From Pseudobdellovibrionaceae bacterium (GTDB taxonomy: Bacteria; Bdellovibrionota; Bdellovibrionia; Bdellovibrionales; UBA1609): 64,000 nucleotides of DNA. The translations under genes were made by a program, and so were the position numbers. This document shows, piece by piece, positions 8,723 to 17,535 of this stretch (within the stretch, counting starts at the first letter, position 1; the number at the start of each line of letters is the position of its first letter). The stretch spans positions 106,591 through 170,590 of the forward strand of contig JABJQG010000048.1 of assembly GCA_018663505.1 (NCBI GenBank). Reading direction: 5' to 3'. A model generated the notes under the pieces. That model saw only the letters and a list, made by a program, of their open reading frames with translations, was not told the origin of the DNA and searched no databases.

Positions 8723-8818
8723 TTAATACTTAAGTGGAGTAATTTCAATCACATATACTTCTAGTTGTTTAGATTCAACTTTATATATAATACGCCATTG
8801 CTTATTTAAACGAGACGT
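8723..8818 (-). pseudogene. RelE/HigB-like toxin C-terminal fragment
   Basis: About 31 codons encode NKQWRIIYKVESKQLEVYVI followed by EITPLKY and a stop. This resembles the last strands of RelE/ParE/HigB-fold toxins. An in-frame stop lies immediately upstream and there is no start, so no complete toxin can be made. The stop is 11 bases from the antitoxin-like ATG. The rest of the gap 8416-8892 holds no other supportable gene. Confidence 0.5.
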
Positions 8819-8892
8819 TTAATTCTCCCTATACTCTTGTCACAAAGTAGATTACTATCTCTTATAAGATATATCACTAACCAGGGGTTCTG

Positions 8893-9426
8893 ATGAACAA
8901 TAAACTAAATTTCTCTACACTTAATCTCCAAGATGCACTGGATCTCGCCATTTTGATTGAAGAAGATGCTCAAAATCGCTATGAAGAATTTGCCAAACAG
9001 ATCGGATCAACTCGCAATGATGACGCCGGAAACTTTTTTGCTTCTATGGCAGAAAATGAAGCCAAACACGGGCGCGAGCTTGTGGCCCAAAGAAAGAACC
9101 TTTTTGGATCGAATCGAAGTGTTGTGACTCAAGATATGATTAGTGAAATTTATGAAGTCGAAGCTCCGGAGTACGACCAAGTACGAAGTTTTATGTCTAC
9201 ACGACATGCCCTAGAGGTGGCCCTTACATCTGAGACTAAGGCTTATGACTTTTTTGATAAGGCCTTAGCTTCCATAAAAAATGAAGATGTAAAAAAACTC
9301 TTTACTGAACTTAAAAGTGAAGAAGCTGCACACCAAAATCTCATAAAAGATCTCTTGAAAAAAACATCCGACACTATGGAACCTGATGTCCTCCCTGATG
9401 ACGTTGATGAACCAGCCGGCCTATAG
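8893..9426 (+). CDS. Ferritin-like (rubrerythrin-type) di-iron protein
   Basis: The 177-residue, mostly helical product has four helix segments bearing carboxylate and His ligands: LIEEDAQNRYEEF, AENEAKHGREL, TSETKAYDFF and SEEAAHQNLI. The two ExxH-type motifs fit the rubrerythrin/ferritin-like di-iron fold. No rubredoxin CxxC domain is present, so it is not a full rubrerythrin. The C-terminus is acidic and Pro-rich. Likely roles are peroxide reduction or iron handling in the cytoplasm; I cannot choose between them. AGGGG lies just before the ATG. Confidence 0.75.
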   Translation: MNNKLNFSTLNLQDALDLAILIEEDAQNRYEEFAKQIGSTRNDDAGNFFASMAENEAKHGRELVAQRKNLFGSNRSVVTQDMISEIYEVEAPEYDQVRSFMSTRHALEVALTSETKAYDFFDKALASIKNEDVKKLFTELKSEEAAHQNLIKDLLKKTSDTMEPDVLPDDVDEPAGL

Positions 9427-9603
9427 GCTTGATGTGAAGGGGGCTTACATAACTGCAAATCACACCGAATACATCAAATAATATAAGAACTACACTGCTT
9501 TCAATACACTATTTTTGCTCTCAATATTGGCTTTTATAGATAACATGGGCTCTATAAAATTGTTTAAAATTCAAATGTTTAAATTATAATCAACAACAAT
9601 GGG

Positions 9604-9642
9604 TTCCTTTGTTAAAAAGGGTTAAATAATTAAACAAAGGAA
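9604..9642 (+). promoter_or_regulatory. Hairpin sequestering a ribosome binding site
   Basis: TTCCTTTGTT (9604-9613) pairs perfectly with AACAAAGGAA (9633-9642). The 3' arm contains the Shine-Dalgarno sequence AAAGGA of the gene starting at 9647. When folded, the 10-bp stem would hide the ribosome binding site, so translation may depend on melting, a ligand or a small RNA. Confidence 0.5.
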
Positions 9643-9646
9643 TCTC

Positions 9647-9970
9647 ATGAAAAAAATTATATTTATAACCATTTTAAGCATATTTGCATCACTCTCAACA
9701 TATGCAAATACATGGCAACGTTTTGAAGCTAATGTATCTGTAAATAGCAATTATGTGGAAGCTGAAGTATCTAATATTTGGGGACGACCTCTACTTTGTC
9801 GTGGAGATGCCTTTGCACAAACTTCAAGAGGCTTTTGGAGATCTCAAGCTATGCCCATTACTGTTGTCCCAGCGGGGTTAACAGCGTTTGTACAATTAAT
9901 GAATACCACGCCTCAAACAGATCCAATAGTAAATGGTTACGCCAATATTGAGTGTAAATTTCAATTTTAA
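9647..9970 (+). CDS. Small exported protein of unknown function
   Basis: The 107-residue product has a clear signal peptide (MKKIIFITILSIFASLSTYA, cut near residue 20). The mature domain of about 87 residues has two Cys (LLCRGD and IECKF) that could form a disulphide, and it appears beta-rich. I recognise no family. The ribosome binding site lies in a 10-bp hairpin. A broken partial copy of the gene follows at 10225-10316. Confidence 0.6.
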   Translation: MKKIIFITILSIFASLSTYANTWQRFEANVSVNSNYVEAEVSNIWGRPLLCRGDAFAQTSRGFWRSQAMPITVVPAGLTAFVQLMNTTPQTDPIVNGYANIECKFQF

Positions 9971-10224
9971 GTAGAGGTGCAATACAGTTTTCTCTTTCTT
10001 AGTGCAAACTAGGTTTTCTAAATTTTTAAGCCAGGTCTTTCAAATAAATTACGATTGATTTGCTTTCAATGCCGCTTAATCAAATTAGCAAATGCTTCAA
10101 GACAGAGTTGTTATTACTGACACTCTAGTCTTGTAGTTATTAACATGTGCAAGCTCCCGCCAGTTTAAGCGACATAAAATGCGCTATACTTAGAGAATTC
10201 AGGATATCATAAGTTAATGAAATT

Positions 10225-10316
10225 ACATCAAAAGGCTTTGTAGGTCTCTATCTGTACCCATAACCGTTGTCCCAGTGTGGTTAACAGCATTTATACAATT
10301 AATGAGTACAATGCCT
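10225..10316 (+). pseudogene. Degenerate partial duplicate of the upstream exported-protein gene
   Basis: About 92 bases align with the middle of the gene at 9647-9970, from ACTTCAAGAGGC to ACCACGCCT in the parent. Shared runs include GTTGTCCCAG, GGTTAACAGC and ACAATTAATGA. A one-base deletion shifts the frame and a stop follows. The rest of 9971-10335 holds no gene I can support. This is likely the remnant of a tandem duplication. Confidence 0.6.
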
Positions 10317-10335
10317 AGAATAACTATTTAAAAAA

Positions 10336-11925
10336 TCATTTACTTTTTTGATATGTACGATAGCCATCAACACTAACAAAATAATCAGGATCCTCAAGCA
10401 CATTCACGTCGCAGATTTTCTCAGCCTTTTTAATCAGTCGAGTACAATCTTTACTTAAGTGCCTTAGGTGTATATTTTTCCCGAGTTGCCCATAGGTCTC
10501 AGCAATTTTATTAATGGCTTCAATTGCAGAAAGATCCATAATTCTCGACTCTTTAAAATCAATAATAACTTCAAGAGGGTCTTCTTCTGGATTAAATTTG
10601 CTTAAAAACAAAGTGGTTGAAGCAAAAAATAGGGGGCCATAAATTTCATAATGGGCAATGCCATGCTCATCCACAGATTTTCTTGCACGAATACGTAAAG
10701 CGTTTTCCCATGAAAAAATTAATGCAGAAATTACCACCCCCGCAATAACCGCAATGGCTAAATCGAAAACTACAGTCAGTACAGTCACTATAAGTATCAC
10801 TGCAATATCCCACTTGGGTACTTTATTAATGATATTAAAAGTACTCCAAGCAAATGTTTTAATTACCACAAAAAACATAACTCCCACTAGAGCAGAAATA
10901 GGCACTGCTTCGATATATGGCGAAGCAAAAAGAATAAAGAATAAAAGAGTAAGGGATGCAACCACACCAGAAAGACGCCCACGACCCCCAGTGGTAATAT
11001 TTATAATACTTTGGCCTATCATAGCGCATCCACCCATGCCCCCAAAAATACCATTGAGAAAATTTGCGGCCCCTTGAGCCATACACTCACGATTACCATG
11101 TCCACGAGTTTTAGTGAGCTCATCGATTAAATTTAAGGTCATCAGAGACTCAATAAGACCAATTGCGGTTAAGATCAGTGCGTATGGCAAAATGAAAGTC
11201 AAGGTTTCTATGTTTAAAGGCACCTGAGGAAAAGCAAAATAAGGCAAGGTTCCTTTTATACCCTCACCGCCATTATGTTGGATAAACGACAAAACAGTGG
11301 CCGTATCTAAACCTACGAAAAACACCAAAAGAGAAACAATAATTATGGCAATTAATGCACCCGGGGCTTTTTTATGTATTTTTGGAATTACAAATAGAAG
11401 AAACAACGTCAGTGCCACCAAACCTAGCATAAGCCAAAGACTTGAGCCTTGAATCCATTCACCACCAGCTTTGAACATATTTAATTGTGACAAAAATATA
11501 ACAAGCGCAAGCCCATTAACAAAACCCATCATTACTGGCCTAGGAACAAGGCGAATAAACTTTCCTAACTTAAAAACACCAGCCAAGATTTGTAAGATGC
11601 CCACAGCAAGTAGAGTAAAAAATAAATACTGTAGGCCTGCATTACCCCCCACAGGACCCATTAGGTTGCCTTCACTCACCAGACTAACCATCACAACTGC
11701 CATAGCCCCTGTGGCTCCTGAAATCATACCTGGTCGACCACCAAATAAGGATGTTATTAGACTCATAATAAATGCACCATAAAGCCCCACCAATGGTGAT
11801 ACGCCAGCAACAAAAGCAAAAGCAACAGCCTCTGGAACAAGAGCTAAAGCTACTGTAATCCCAGAAAAAATATCGTTTTGCACACTGCCTTTTGAAGGGG
11901 AGATGAGTATTGGACTAGATTCCAT
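10336..11925 (-). CDS. SulP-family anion transporter with STAS domain
   Basis: The 529-residue product has about a dozen hydrophobic segments over residues 15-405, including the SulP signatures ALALVPEAVAFAFVAGVSP and GRPGMISGATGAMAVV. A C-terminal cytoplasmic STAS domain (about residues 425-520) contains VIIDFKESRIMDLSAIEAI. The family carries sulfate, bicarbonate or other anions across the inner membrane. The intact N-terminus, AGGA upstream of the ATG and full length suggest a working gene. Substrate cannot be decided from sequence. No partner gene (such as a carbonic anhydrase) is adjacent. Confidence 0.9.
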   Translation of the reverse strand: MESSPILISPSKGSVQNDIFSGITVALALVPEAVAFAFVAGVSPLVGLYGAFIMSLITSLFGGRPGMISGATGAMAVVMVSLVSEGNLMGPVGGNAGLQYLFFTLLAVGILQILAGVFKLGKFIRLVPRPVMMGFVNGLALVIFLSQLNMFKAGGEWIQGSSLWLMLGLVALTLFLLFVIPKIHKKAPGALIAIIIVSLLVFFVGLDTATVLSFIQHNGGEGIKGTLPYFAFPQVPLNIETLTFILPYALILTAIGLIESLMTLNLIDELTKTRGHGNRECMAQGAANFLNGIFGGMGGCAMIGQSIINITTGGRGRLSGVVASLTLLFFILFASPYIEAVPISALVGVMFFVVIKTFAWSTFNIINKVPKWDIAVILIVTVLTVVFDLAIAVIAGVVISALIFSWENALRIRARKSVDEHGIAHYEIYGPLFFASTTLFLSKFNPEEDPLEVIIDFKESRIMDLSAIEAINKIAETYGQLGKNIHLRHLSKDCTRLIKKAEKICDVNVLEDPDYFVSVDGYRTYQKSK

Positions 11926-12227
11926 ATATATGAGTTCCTATAAAAGCCTTTAAAAGGGAAGGTAAGTTATTACGAATATTTACACCGGAGAGGGGTTTTA
12001 CTAAGCTAGGACTCATTGGTATTTGTATAAGTAGATTGTTGTCTTGATAGCATATATAGAACCACAATCAATCATTATGGTAACGTAATATATTAATTAC
12101 CACATAGACCTAGACCATTGAGACTTAAACCCTACTGGACTCCATCACTGCCTCTACAAAACGCTTGCTCATAACTTCTTTATGAGAAAAAATATGAGTA
12201 TCACTATATTCATAAGGCTGCTGTGAC
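11926..12227. other. Divergent intergenic region
   Basis: This gap separates the SulP gene from the Cys-motif gene at 12228. It is AT-rich and must contain both promoters, but I see no clear sigma-70 box pair, hairpin or gene. Confidence 0.3.
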
Positions 12228-12929
12228 GTGACAAATGACAAAGAAATTCAAAATGTTTCCATAGAGTACCTTTTCACAAAAGATGAAAAGCCCCTATTTA
12301 AATATAAGATTAATTTGGACGAAAAAACGAATTTAGTGAGCAACGAATCTGATGAACTCCCACCTGATTGGACATTACTTCAGAATCACAAATGCCCCCA
12401 CTGCCCTCTTGATGAGGCTACTACTAAATATTGCCCCATAGCGAAAAATATTTTTTATCTTGTAGAAGACTTTAAAAATGAATTTTCATATGAATCCACT
12501 AATGTCATTGTAAACACCCAAGAGCGTTCTTACTCTAAAGACACCAGTATGCAAATTGGCCTACAATCATTATTAGGCGTAGTAATGGCCACAAGTGGGT
12601 GTCCAAAACTCAATTTCTTAAAACCAATGGCTAGATTTCACCTTCCTTTTTCAAGCTTTGAAGAAACTATGGTTCGCTCTATTTCCATGTACCTATTACG
12701 ACAATACTTTGCCCATCAAAACAACATAAAACCTGATTACGAACTTGAAGGCTTGGAAAAAGCTTATGATGAGGTAAACCTTGTGAACAAAAGCCTCTTT
12801 CAACGTACACGCTCTATAAGTAAAAAAGATGCCAATCTAAACGCCATACTTATTTTAGATACTTTTACTGTTCTGCTAAATAGTGAGCTTGAACGTAATC
12901 TAGAGAGCATTTCCAGTTTTTTTGAGTAA
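12228..12929 (+). CDS. Conserved-looking cytoplasmic protein with Cys cluster
   Basis: The 233-residue product is read from a GTG at 12228; no good ATG lies nearby and the ribosome binding site is weak. It has a distinctive motif HKCPHCPLDEATTKYCPIAK (about residues 54-73) with four Cys, which could bind a metal. There is no signal peptide or membrane segment. The remainder is helical, with an SSFEETMVRSISMYLLRQYF segment. I recall the Cys motif in uncharacterised proteobacterial proteins but cannot name a function. Confidence 0.6.
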   Translation: MTNDKEIQNVSIEYLFTKDEKPLFKYKINLDEKTNLVSNESDELPPDWTLLQNHKCPHCPLDEATTKYCPIAKNIFYLVEDFKNEFSYESTNVIVNTQERSYSKDTSMQIGLQSLLGVVMATSGCPKLNFLKPMARFHLPFSSFEETMVRSISMYLLRQYFAHQNNIKPDYELEGLEKAYDEVNLVNKSLFQRTRSISKKDANLNAILILDTFTVLLNSELERNLESISSFFE

Positions 12930-13106
12930 ACGCCATAAATGAGTTTAATACACCAAGAGCATCGAAAGTTTATATTTTTAATTTTATTACGAGCTTGAAT
13001 CGTGATGTCATAATACTGTAAAATTTTTGTATATTAACGTTTTAATGATGCAAGAAACTCACAAATTAAGTTTGCACGATACTTCTTTGCACACGGGGGA
13101 AACTAC

Positions 13107-14291
13107 ATGTCTGATACGCCACAAGACTCACAACCATTATCACTTTTTCAACCCAAGTTTCATGGAACAGCAATGGGTTATTTCCGTATTTGGATTGTGA
13201 ACATGTTACTCACCGTACTCACTCTGGGCATTTACAGTGCGTGGGCTAAGGTTCGAACTATGAAGTATTTTATGGGCGCTACGGAACTTGATGAATCAAG
13301 ATTTGATTTCCATGGGAGTCCTATCGCTATCCTAACTGGACGCATACTAGCAATTATATTTTTTGCCATATATATTATAAGTGGCCGAATCAATCCATAT
13401 TTTGCAATAGTTGGAGCGCTCATTCTTTTTTGCATAATACCGTGGATATATGTTAAATCACTTAGATTTAAGCTGGCTTATACTAGCTTTAAAAATCTAA
13501 GATTCACTTTTCGAGGAAAAATCAAAGACGCCTTCGCCCTGTGGTTAAAATATATGGGACCCATGGTTTTAATCTGGATCGCACTCACAATAACGATGAT
13601 TTACTATGGAATAAACGAAAATTTAAAAAACAAAGACGCTGCAGCCTTTGCTCAAGGCGGGGTCATTCCATTTGTAGGACTGTATCTCGCTCTTATTTCC
13701 TACTGGCTCTTTACTGTTCATCGTTTTGTAAATGCTCTATTTACGTTTATTTATAACAATATATTTTATGGCGGACAAAAATTGTCATTTGAATCAACCT
13801 CTAAAGAAATTTTTAAACATATTTTCAAACCATTCTACAAATACTTTTTTCTCAATATAGCCGCATTTATTGGCTTAGCTATAGTTTCAACATTACTCAC
13901 AAAAATGGTTTCTAAACCTTTAGGTACAATAATTTTGGTCTCAGGCTCCATTGCTTTTTACATAGCCTTTATCTGCATTACTTTACTTACTCCTTACCTA
14001 ACAATCAAATACGTATGGAGTCGCATTCAGGTAGGTAGTTATAGAACTAAGGAATTTTATGATTTTAAATCATTTTTAAAACTATCCATGACTAACTTTC
14101 TCGCTGTAGGATTTAGCTTTGGGTTTCTCTATCCTTGGGCAAAAGTGCGTATGACAAAGTACCTCGTTGAACATCGTGGCATTGAAATAAATAATTTTGA
14201 TCATTTTGTAGCAGATTCCCAACAAAGACTATCTGCTATAGGAGAAGAAGTGGCTGACACATTTGATTTTGATATAGAAGTAGGGCTATGA
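13107..14291 (+). CDS. YjgN (DUF898)-family membrane protein
   Basis: The 394-residue product has two repeats of the YjgN signature, each an amphipathic lead-in followed by a membrane segment. The first contains FRIWIVNMLLTVLTLGIYSA followed by WAKVRTMKYF, and the second FGFLYPWAKVRMTKYL. About six to eight transmembrane helices are visible. The stop overlaps the start of the M48 peptidase gene by four bases (ATGA), so the pair is co-translated. Such YjgN-M48 pairs recur in bacteria, but their job is not known. GGGGGAA precedes the ATG. Confidence 0.82.
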   Translation: MSDTPQDSQPLSLFQPKFHGTAMGYFRIWIVNMLLTVLTLGIYSAWAKVRTMKYFMGATELDESRFDFHGSPIAILTGRILAIIFFAIYIISGRINPYFAIVGALILFCIIPWIYVKSLRFKLAYTSFKNLRFTFRGKIKDAFALWLKYMGPMVLIWIALTITMIYYGINENLKNKDAAAFAQGGVIPFVGLYLALISYWLFTVHRFVNALFTFIYNNIFYGGQKLSFESTSKEIFKHIFKPFYKYFFLNIAAFIGLAIVSTLLTKMVSKPLGTIILVSGSIAFYIAFICITLLTPYLTIKYVWSRIQVGSYRTKEFYDFKSFLKLSMTNFLAVGFSFGFLYPWAKVRMTKYLVEHRGIEINNFDHFVADSQQRLSAIGEEVADTFDFDIEVGL

Positions 14292-15355
14292 CCTTAATTG
14301 AAGCAAAATATTACAACAGTGTAGATTCCAAAACTCACTTGGTCCAAATTCATTTTGACCAAGATAAGCTGTACATTCTTGAAAATGAAAAAACAAAATC
14401 AGTCTCAATAAACCATTGTAAGTTTGAAACACCAATAGCTAGTAACCCAATGATTGTAGAACTTCCTAACAATGAACGTCTAGAGGTTAAAAATAGTACT
14501 CTCCTAGTGGAGGAACTTAAGCGTATTGGTCATAAAAAATCTTTTGCAAGCTATCATATCGAAACGAATACCAAGCTATTCGCCGTAAGTGTCCTTGTGA
14601 CAATATCCCTGTTAGTCGTATTTATTAAGTTCGGTATTCCCAAGATGAGTGGCACCATCGCTATGCATGCCCCTTCCTCATGGACCGAAAAATTAGACGA
14701 TCATATTCTCTCTGATTTAGATAAACATGTATTTTCGGAAAGCAAACTTTCTGATGAGACTCAAAATCAAATTAGGCATTATTTTTTCAAACAATCCAAT
14801 ACCGAAGCAAATCTTCTTTTTAGGAAAGGCAATCAACTCAAAGCAAATGCTTTCGCACTCAGTAATAACACTATTGTTATCACCGATGAGCTTGTTCATT
14901 CAGCAAAAAACTTGAACCATCTACTTGCCATATATTTGCATGAATACGGTCATCTGCAACAAAAGTATGTACTAAAAACAATTGTGTCTTCATCTTCACT
15001 CGCTTTGCTTTCATTAATGCTTGTAGGAGACCTTCCTGGGTTATCAGAAAGTTTAGCTAATTTAAATTTCGTACTTCTATCTAGAAGCTACAGTAGGGGT
15101 TATGAAACCAGTGCTGATGACTATTCAGTAAATTTCCTCAATGCATTAGACAAGTCTACTCGTTGTATGAGTGAAGCTTTACTTGTATTCAAAAGTGTCC
15201 ACAAAGAAACCTCAGAAAACAATATGATCATAGAATATTTAGCAACTCATCCAAATATTGATTTAAGGATCGCCAAAATTGTAAAAAGTTACCCACTAGA
15301 TAAAAGTTGCCAAGTGGCAACTTTGCCTATGACTGAAGACTCAACTTCTAATTAA
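14288..15355 (+). CDS. M48-family membrane-anchored metalloprotease
   Basis: The 355-residue product has an N-terminal domain of about 95 residues, one transmembrane segment (about residues 97-116) and a C-terminal gluzincin domain. The HExxH motif is LHEYGHLQ with its first His at residue 218; the distal Glu lies in YETSADDYS. The layout matches the M48 proteins that follow yjgN. The active site probably faces the periplasm, given one membrane span and a cytoplasmic N-terminus; this is inference. It overlaps the convergent LysR gene by four bases at the 3' end. Confidence 0.82.
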   Translation: MTLIEAKYYNSVDSKTHLVQIHFDQDKLYILENEKTKSVSINHCKFETPIASNPMIVELPNNERLEVKNSTLLVEELKRIGHKKSFASYHIETNTKLFAVSVLVTISLLVVFIKFGIPKMSGTIAMHAPSSWTEKLDDHILSDLDKHVFSESKLSDETQNQIRHYFFKQSNTEANLLFRKGNQLKANAFALSNNTIVITDELVHSAKNLNHLLAIYLHEYGHLQQKYVLKTIVSSSSLALLSLMLVGDLPGLSESLANLNFVLLSRSYSRGYETSADDYSVNFLNALDKSTRCMSEALLVFKSVHKETSENNMIIEYLATHPNIDLRIAKIVKSYPLDKSCQVATLPMTEDSTSN

Positions 15356-16194
15356 AAAGCGATGGAATTTACGGCATCAACAAAAAGTCTTCCACGTTGA
15401 GTTTTAATAAACTCGGGCTTGAAAACTAGACAAATTCTATCTTTAAAAATGGGAGCTCCTTTAATAGCAACTACTTTTTTAATATCGAAACTCTCTACCA
15501 CTCTTTGAGGTAAAATTGCATAGCCAGTACCTGAAAACATGAGCTGAGCAATGACCTCTAAACTTGCAGATTCAATGATATTAGAAAAATTCATTTTAAT
15601 TTTACTTAGTTTTTTTAAGACATCTTGAGTTTGTAAAAGACTTGGCTCAATAAGCAAGGTCTGTTTATTGATTAATTTTTTTGGACACCACAAAGTAACT
15701 ACGTCCCTACATACTTGTTTTATAACAAGATCCGGATGTGGCATTGGATTCACCACAAAAGCCACATCAATTTTATTAGTAATAATTTTTTCATTCAGCA
15801 CCCTAGAGAGACCATGACTTAACTGAATTTGAATTTTTGGAAATTCATTTATAAAATTTGGCAACAAAGGCGGCAACATATACTTAGCTACAGCTGTGTG
15901 ACTCCCCAAGCGAATAGTCCCCACTGCTGCTTCCACTTCATCTTTTACCGATGAGTAAACTTTCATCCAGTTTTCTTCAAGAATTTGTGCCTGGTTATAA
16001 AACCTTTCACCTGCTGCTGTTAAATAAACCCCTTTTTTTGTTCTTACAAAAAGTTCGGCCCCTAAATCTTCTTCAATCTTTTTTAAACAGTGACTTAATG
16101 TAGGTTGAGTCACACCCAAACGGTGAGCTGCCTTAGACACATGATTTAACTTTGCCACTTCCATAAAATATTTCAAATCTACTGCTGATATCAT
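15352..16194 (-). CDS. LysR-family transcriptional regulator
   Basis: The 280-residue product begins with the LysR winged helix (residues 1-60, VSKAAHRLGVTQPTLSHCLK followed by KIEEDLGAELFVR) and continues as a periplasmic-binding-protein-like effector domain. It is divergent from the small exported-protein gene at 16298, and LysR regulators commonly control such divergent neighbours. A TATTTGAAATA palindrome at 16214-16224 in the shared region is a possible binding site. Effector unknown. Confidence 0.9.
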   Translation of the reverse strand: MISAVDLKYFMEVAKLNHVSKAAHRLGVTQPTLSHCLKKIEEDLGAELFVRTKKGVYLTAAGERFYNQAQILEENWMKVYSSVKDEVEAAVGTIRLGSHTAVAKYMLPPLLPNFINEFPKIQIQLSHGLSRVLNEKIITNKIDVAFVVNPMPHPDLVIKQVCRDVVTLWCPKKLINKQTLLIEPSLLQTQDVLKKLSKIKMNFSNIIESASLEVIAQLMFSGTGYAILPQRVVESFDIKKVVAIKGAPIFKDRICLVFKPEFIKTQRGRLFVDAVNSIAF

Positions 16195-16297
16195 AAATTC
16201 TATCTATCATATATATTTGAAATATTCACTATATTTATCACTACAATAAAACTACTTTGTTTTTAGAGATTAATTCATCCACTTTAGGAGGGGGATA

Positions 16298-16768
16298 ATG
16301 AAAAAAACACTAATAACAGCAATAATATTTATGGGATCAATTGCCTTTGGTCAAAATGCTCCAGTAACAAAAATTACGAATTTATCGCAGGTAACAACAA
16401 CTGTTAACGTTGATATAAATTCAGAAATGTTAAAACTATCTATAGCTGACTACTCATCACCAACGGTAAAAATTCTTGTGCCTGAACTAGCTGCAGTAAC
16501 AATCTTAGATCACCGAAACACAAATGAAGGAGCGCCCTGCTTAGCCACTTATGATACCTACGTTCCTAGTGATGTGATTCAAAACAATCCTGCAATTGAG
16601 CCTACTTTATTCAAAATTGCATTAAACAGAAAAACCATTTCAGACCCCATAGCTAAAACATGCCATGTGGAGCTGGAAGAAATTGTAACAGCCGACATAA
16701 GAGGCTTTAGTTTTTATCACCAAAGATCACACAATATTGGCGAACGACATCTTGAGGATTGCCAGTAA
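16298..16768 (+). CDS. Small exported protein of unknown function
   Basis: The 156-residue product has a signal peptide cut near AFGQ (residue 19). Two Cys (GAPCLATY and KTCHVEL) and a third near the end could form disulphides. The mature part appears beta-rich. I recognise no family. AGGAGGGGG lies close before the ATG, a very strong ribosome binding site. It is divergent from the LysR gene and closed by a strong terminator. Confidence 0.6.
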   Translation: MKKTLITAIIFMGSIAFGQNAPVTKITNLSQVTTTVNVDINSEMLKLSIADYSSPTVKILVPELAAVTILDHRNTNEGAPCLATYDTYVPSDVIQNNPAIEPTLFKIALNRKTISDPIAKTCHVELEEIVTADIRGFSFYHQRSHNIGERHLEDCQ

Positions 16769-16782
16769 CCCCTTCTTTTTTG

Positions 16783-16814
16783 GCCCCAAGCAATTTTGCT
16801 TGGGGCTTTTTTTT
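16783..16814 (+). terminator. Intrinsic terminator
   Basis: A perfect 10-bp stem (16783-16792 with 16797-16806), loop ATTT, is followed by eight T. It ends the transcript of the exported-protein gene at 16298. Confidence 0.95.
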
Positions 16815-16853
16815 GATTTCACATTCATTTGAGGCTTAAAATTAGACACTATA

Positions 16854-17366
16854 TCAGAAATCCAATTCTTTATTTAAATCAAAACTATATTCAAAGTCTT
16901 CACCATTATGTGTAAAAGTAAGTCTAAAAGATGTTTCTTGGTACTTACCAAAATATTTTGTAGCAAATATTCCTGGCTGCAAGCCTTCTCTATTATAAAA
17001 GTCTTTTCCATTTAATCGTTCAGTATCTGTATATAGATTATCATCAATATATCTCACTAAGGCTCCTATAACCAGGCTGCGATCTTCACCTAAACCAAAT
17101 CCCATGCCCCCTTCAATGGTAAATGTAGCGTTATTTGATCGATCACCATCTTGGTAGTCCAACCTTTGTAACAACGACATGGCAGCAAACATCAAAGAAT
17201 CTCCATTATAGTCCGTGTTGGCACCTGTCATATTCACCCCAATTGTGTCATAATCCACATTACTCTGAATAGAGAGACCAATAGATAGACCTTCCTTTCT
17301 GTTTGCCATAGCTACATTTCCAACTAACAATGATGTCAGTATGAGTATTAAAATATTTTTCTTCAT
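16854..17366 (-). CDS. Exported beta-barrel-like small protein
   Basis: The start is the ATG at 17366, with GGAGG five bases upstream; the frame runs on to a TTG at 17378 but that overlaps the ribosome binding site. The 170-residue product has a signal peptide (MKKNILILILTSLLVGNVAM, then A) and a mature part of short Gly-rich strands ending YSFDLNKELDF. Terminal Phe and strand pattern suggest a small outer-membrane barrel, or a YjbH-like fold. No family recognised. Confidence 0.6.
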   Translation of the reverse strand: MKKNILILILTSLLVGNVAMANRKEGLSIGLSIQSNVDYDTIGVNMTGANTDYNGDSLMFAAMSLLQRLDYQDGDRSNNATFTIEGGMGFGLGEDRSLVIGALVRYIDDNLYTDTERLNGKDFYNREGLQPGIFATKYFGKYQETSFRLTFTHNGEDFEYSFDLNKELDF

Positions 17367-17535
17367 AATTGCCTCCAATTATTTTTTAAAAATTCTTAAG
17401 CGCAGAATTGCTCATAAAAATTTTATGTTTTTGTTTAAATCCTGATTTAACGTATTAACAGACGCTCATTTTTTAAACAAAAATTTGAGAACAATAGTGT
17501 TTACCTTGAAGGGTAAACAGGAACTTATTACAAGC

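Noticed and set aside
7041..8892. Prophage or intact integrative element at tRNA-Val
   Set aside because: There is no integrase, relaxase, phage structural gene or replication gene; only one intact accessory gene is present.
10658..11077. 139-codon ORF opposite the SulP gene
   Set aside because: It is antisense to a strongly conserved transporter, has low-complexity Thr/Ile/Ala content and has no ribosome binding site.
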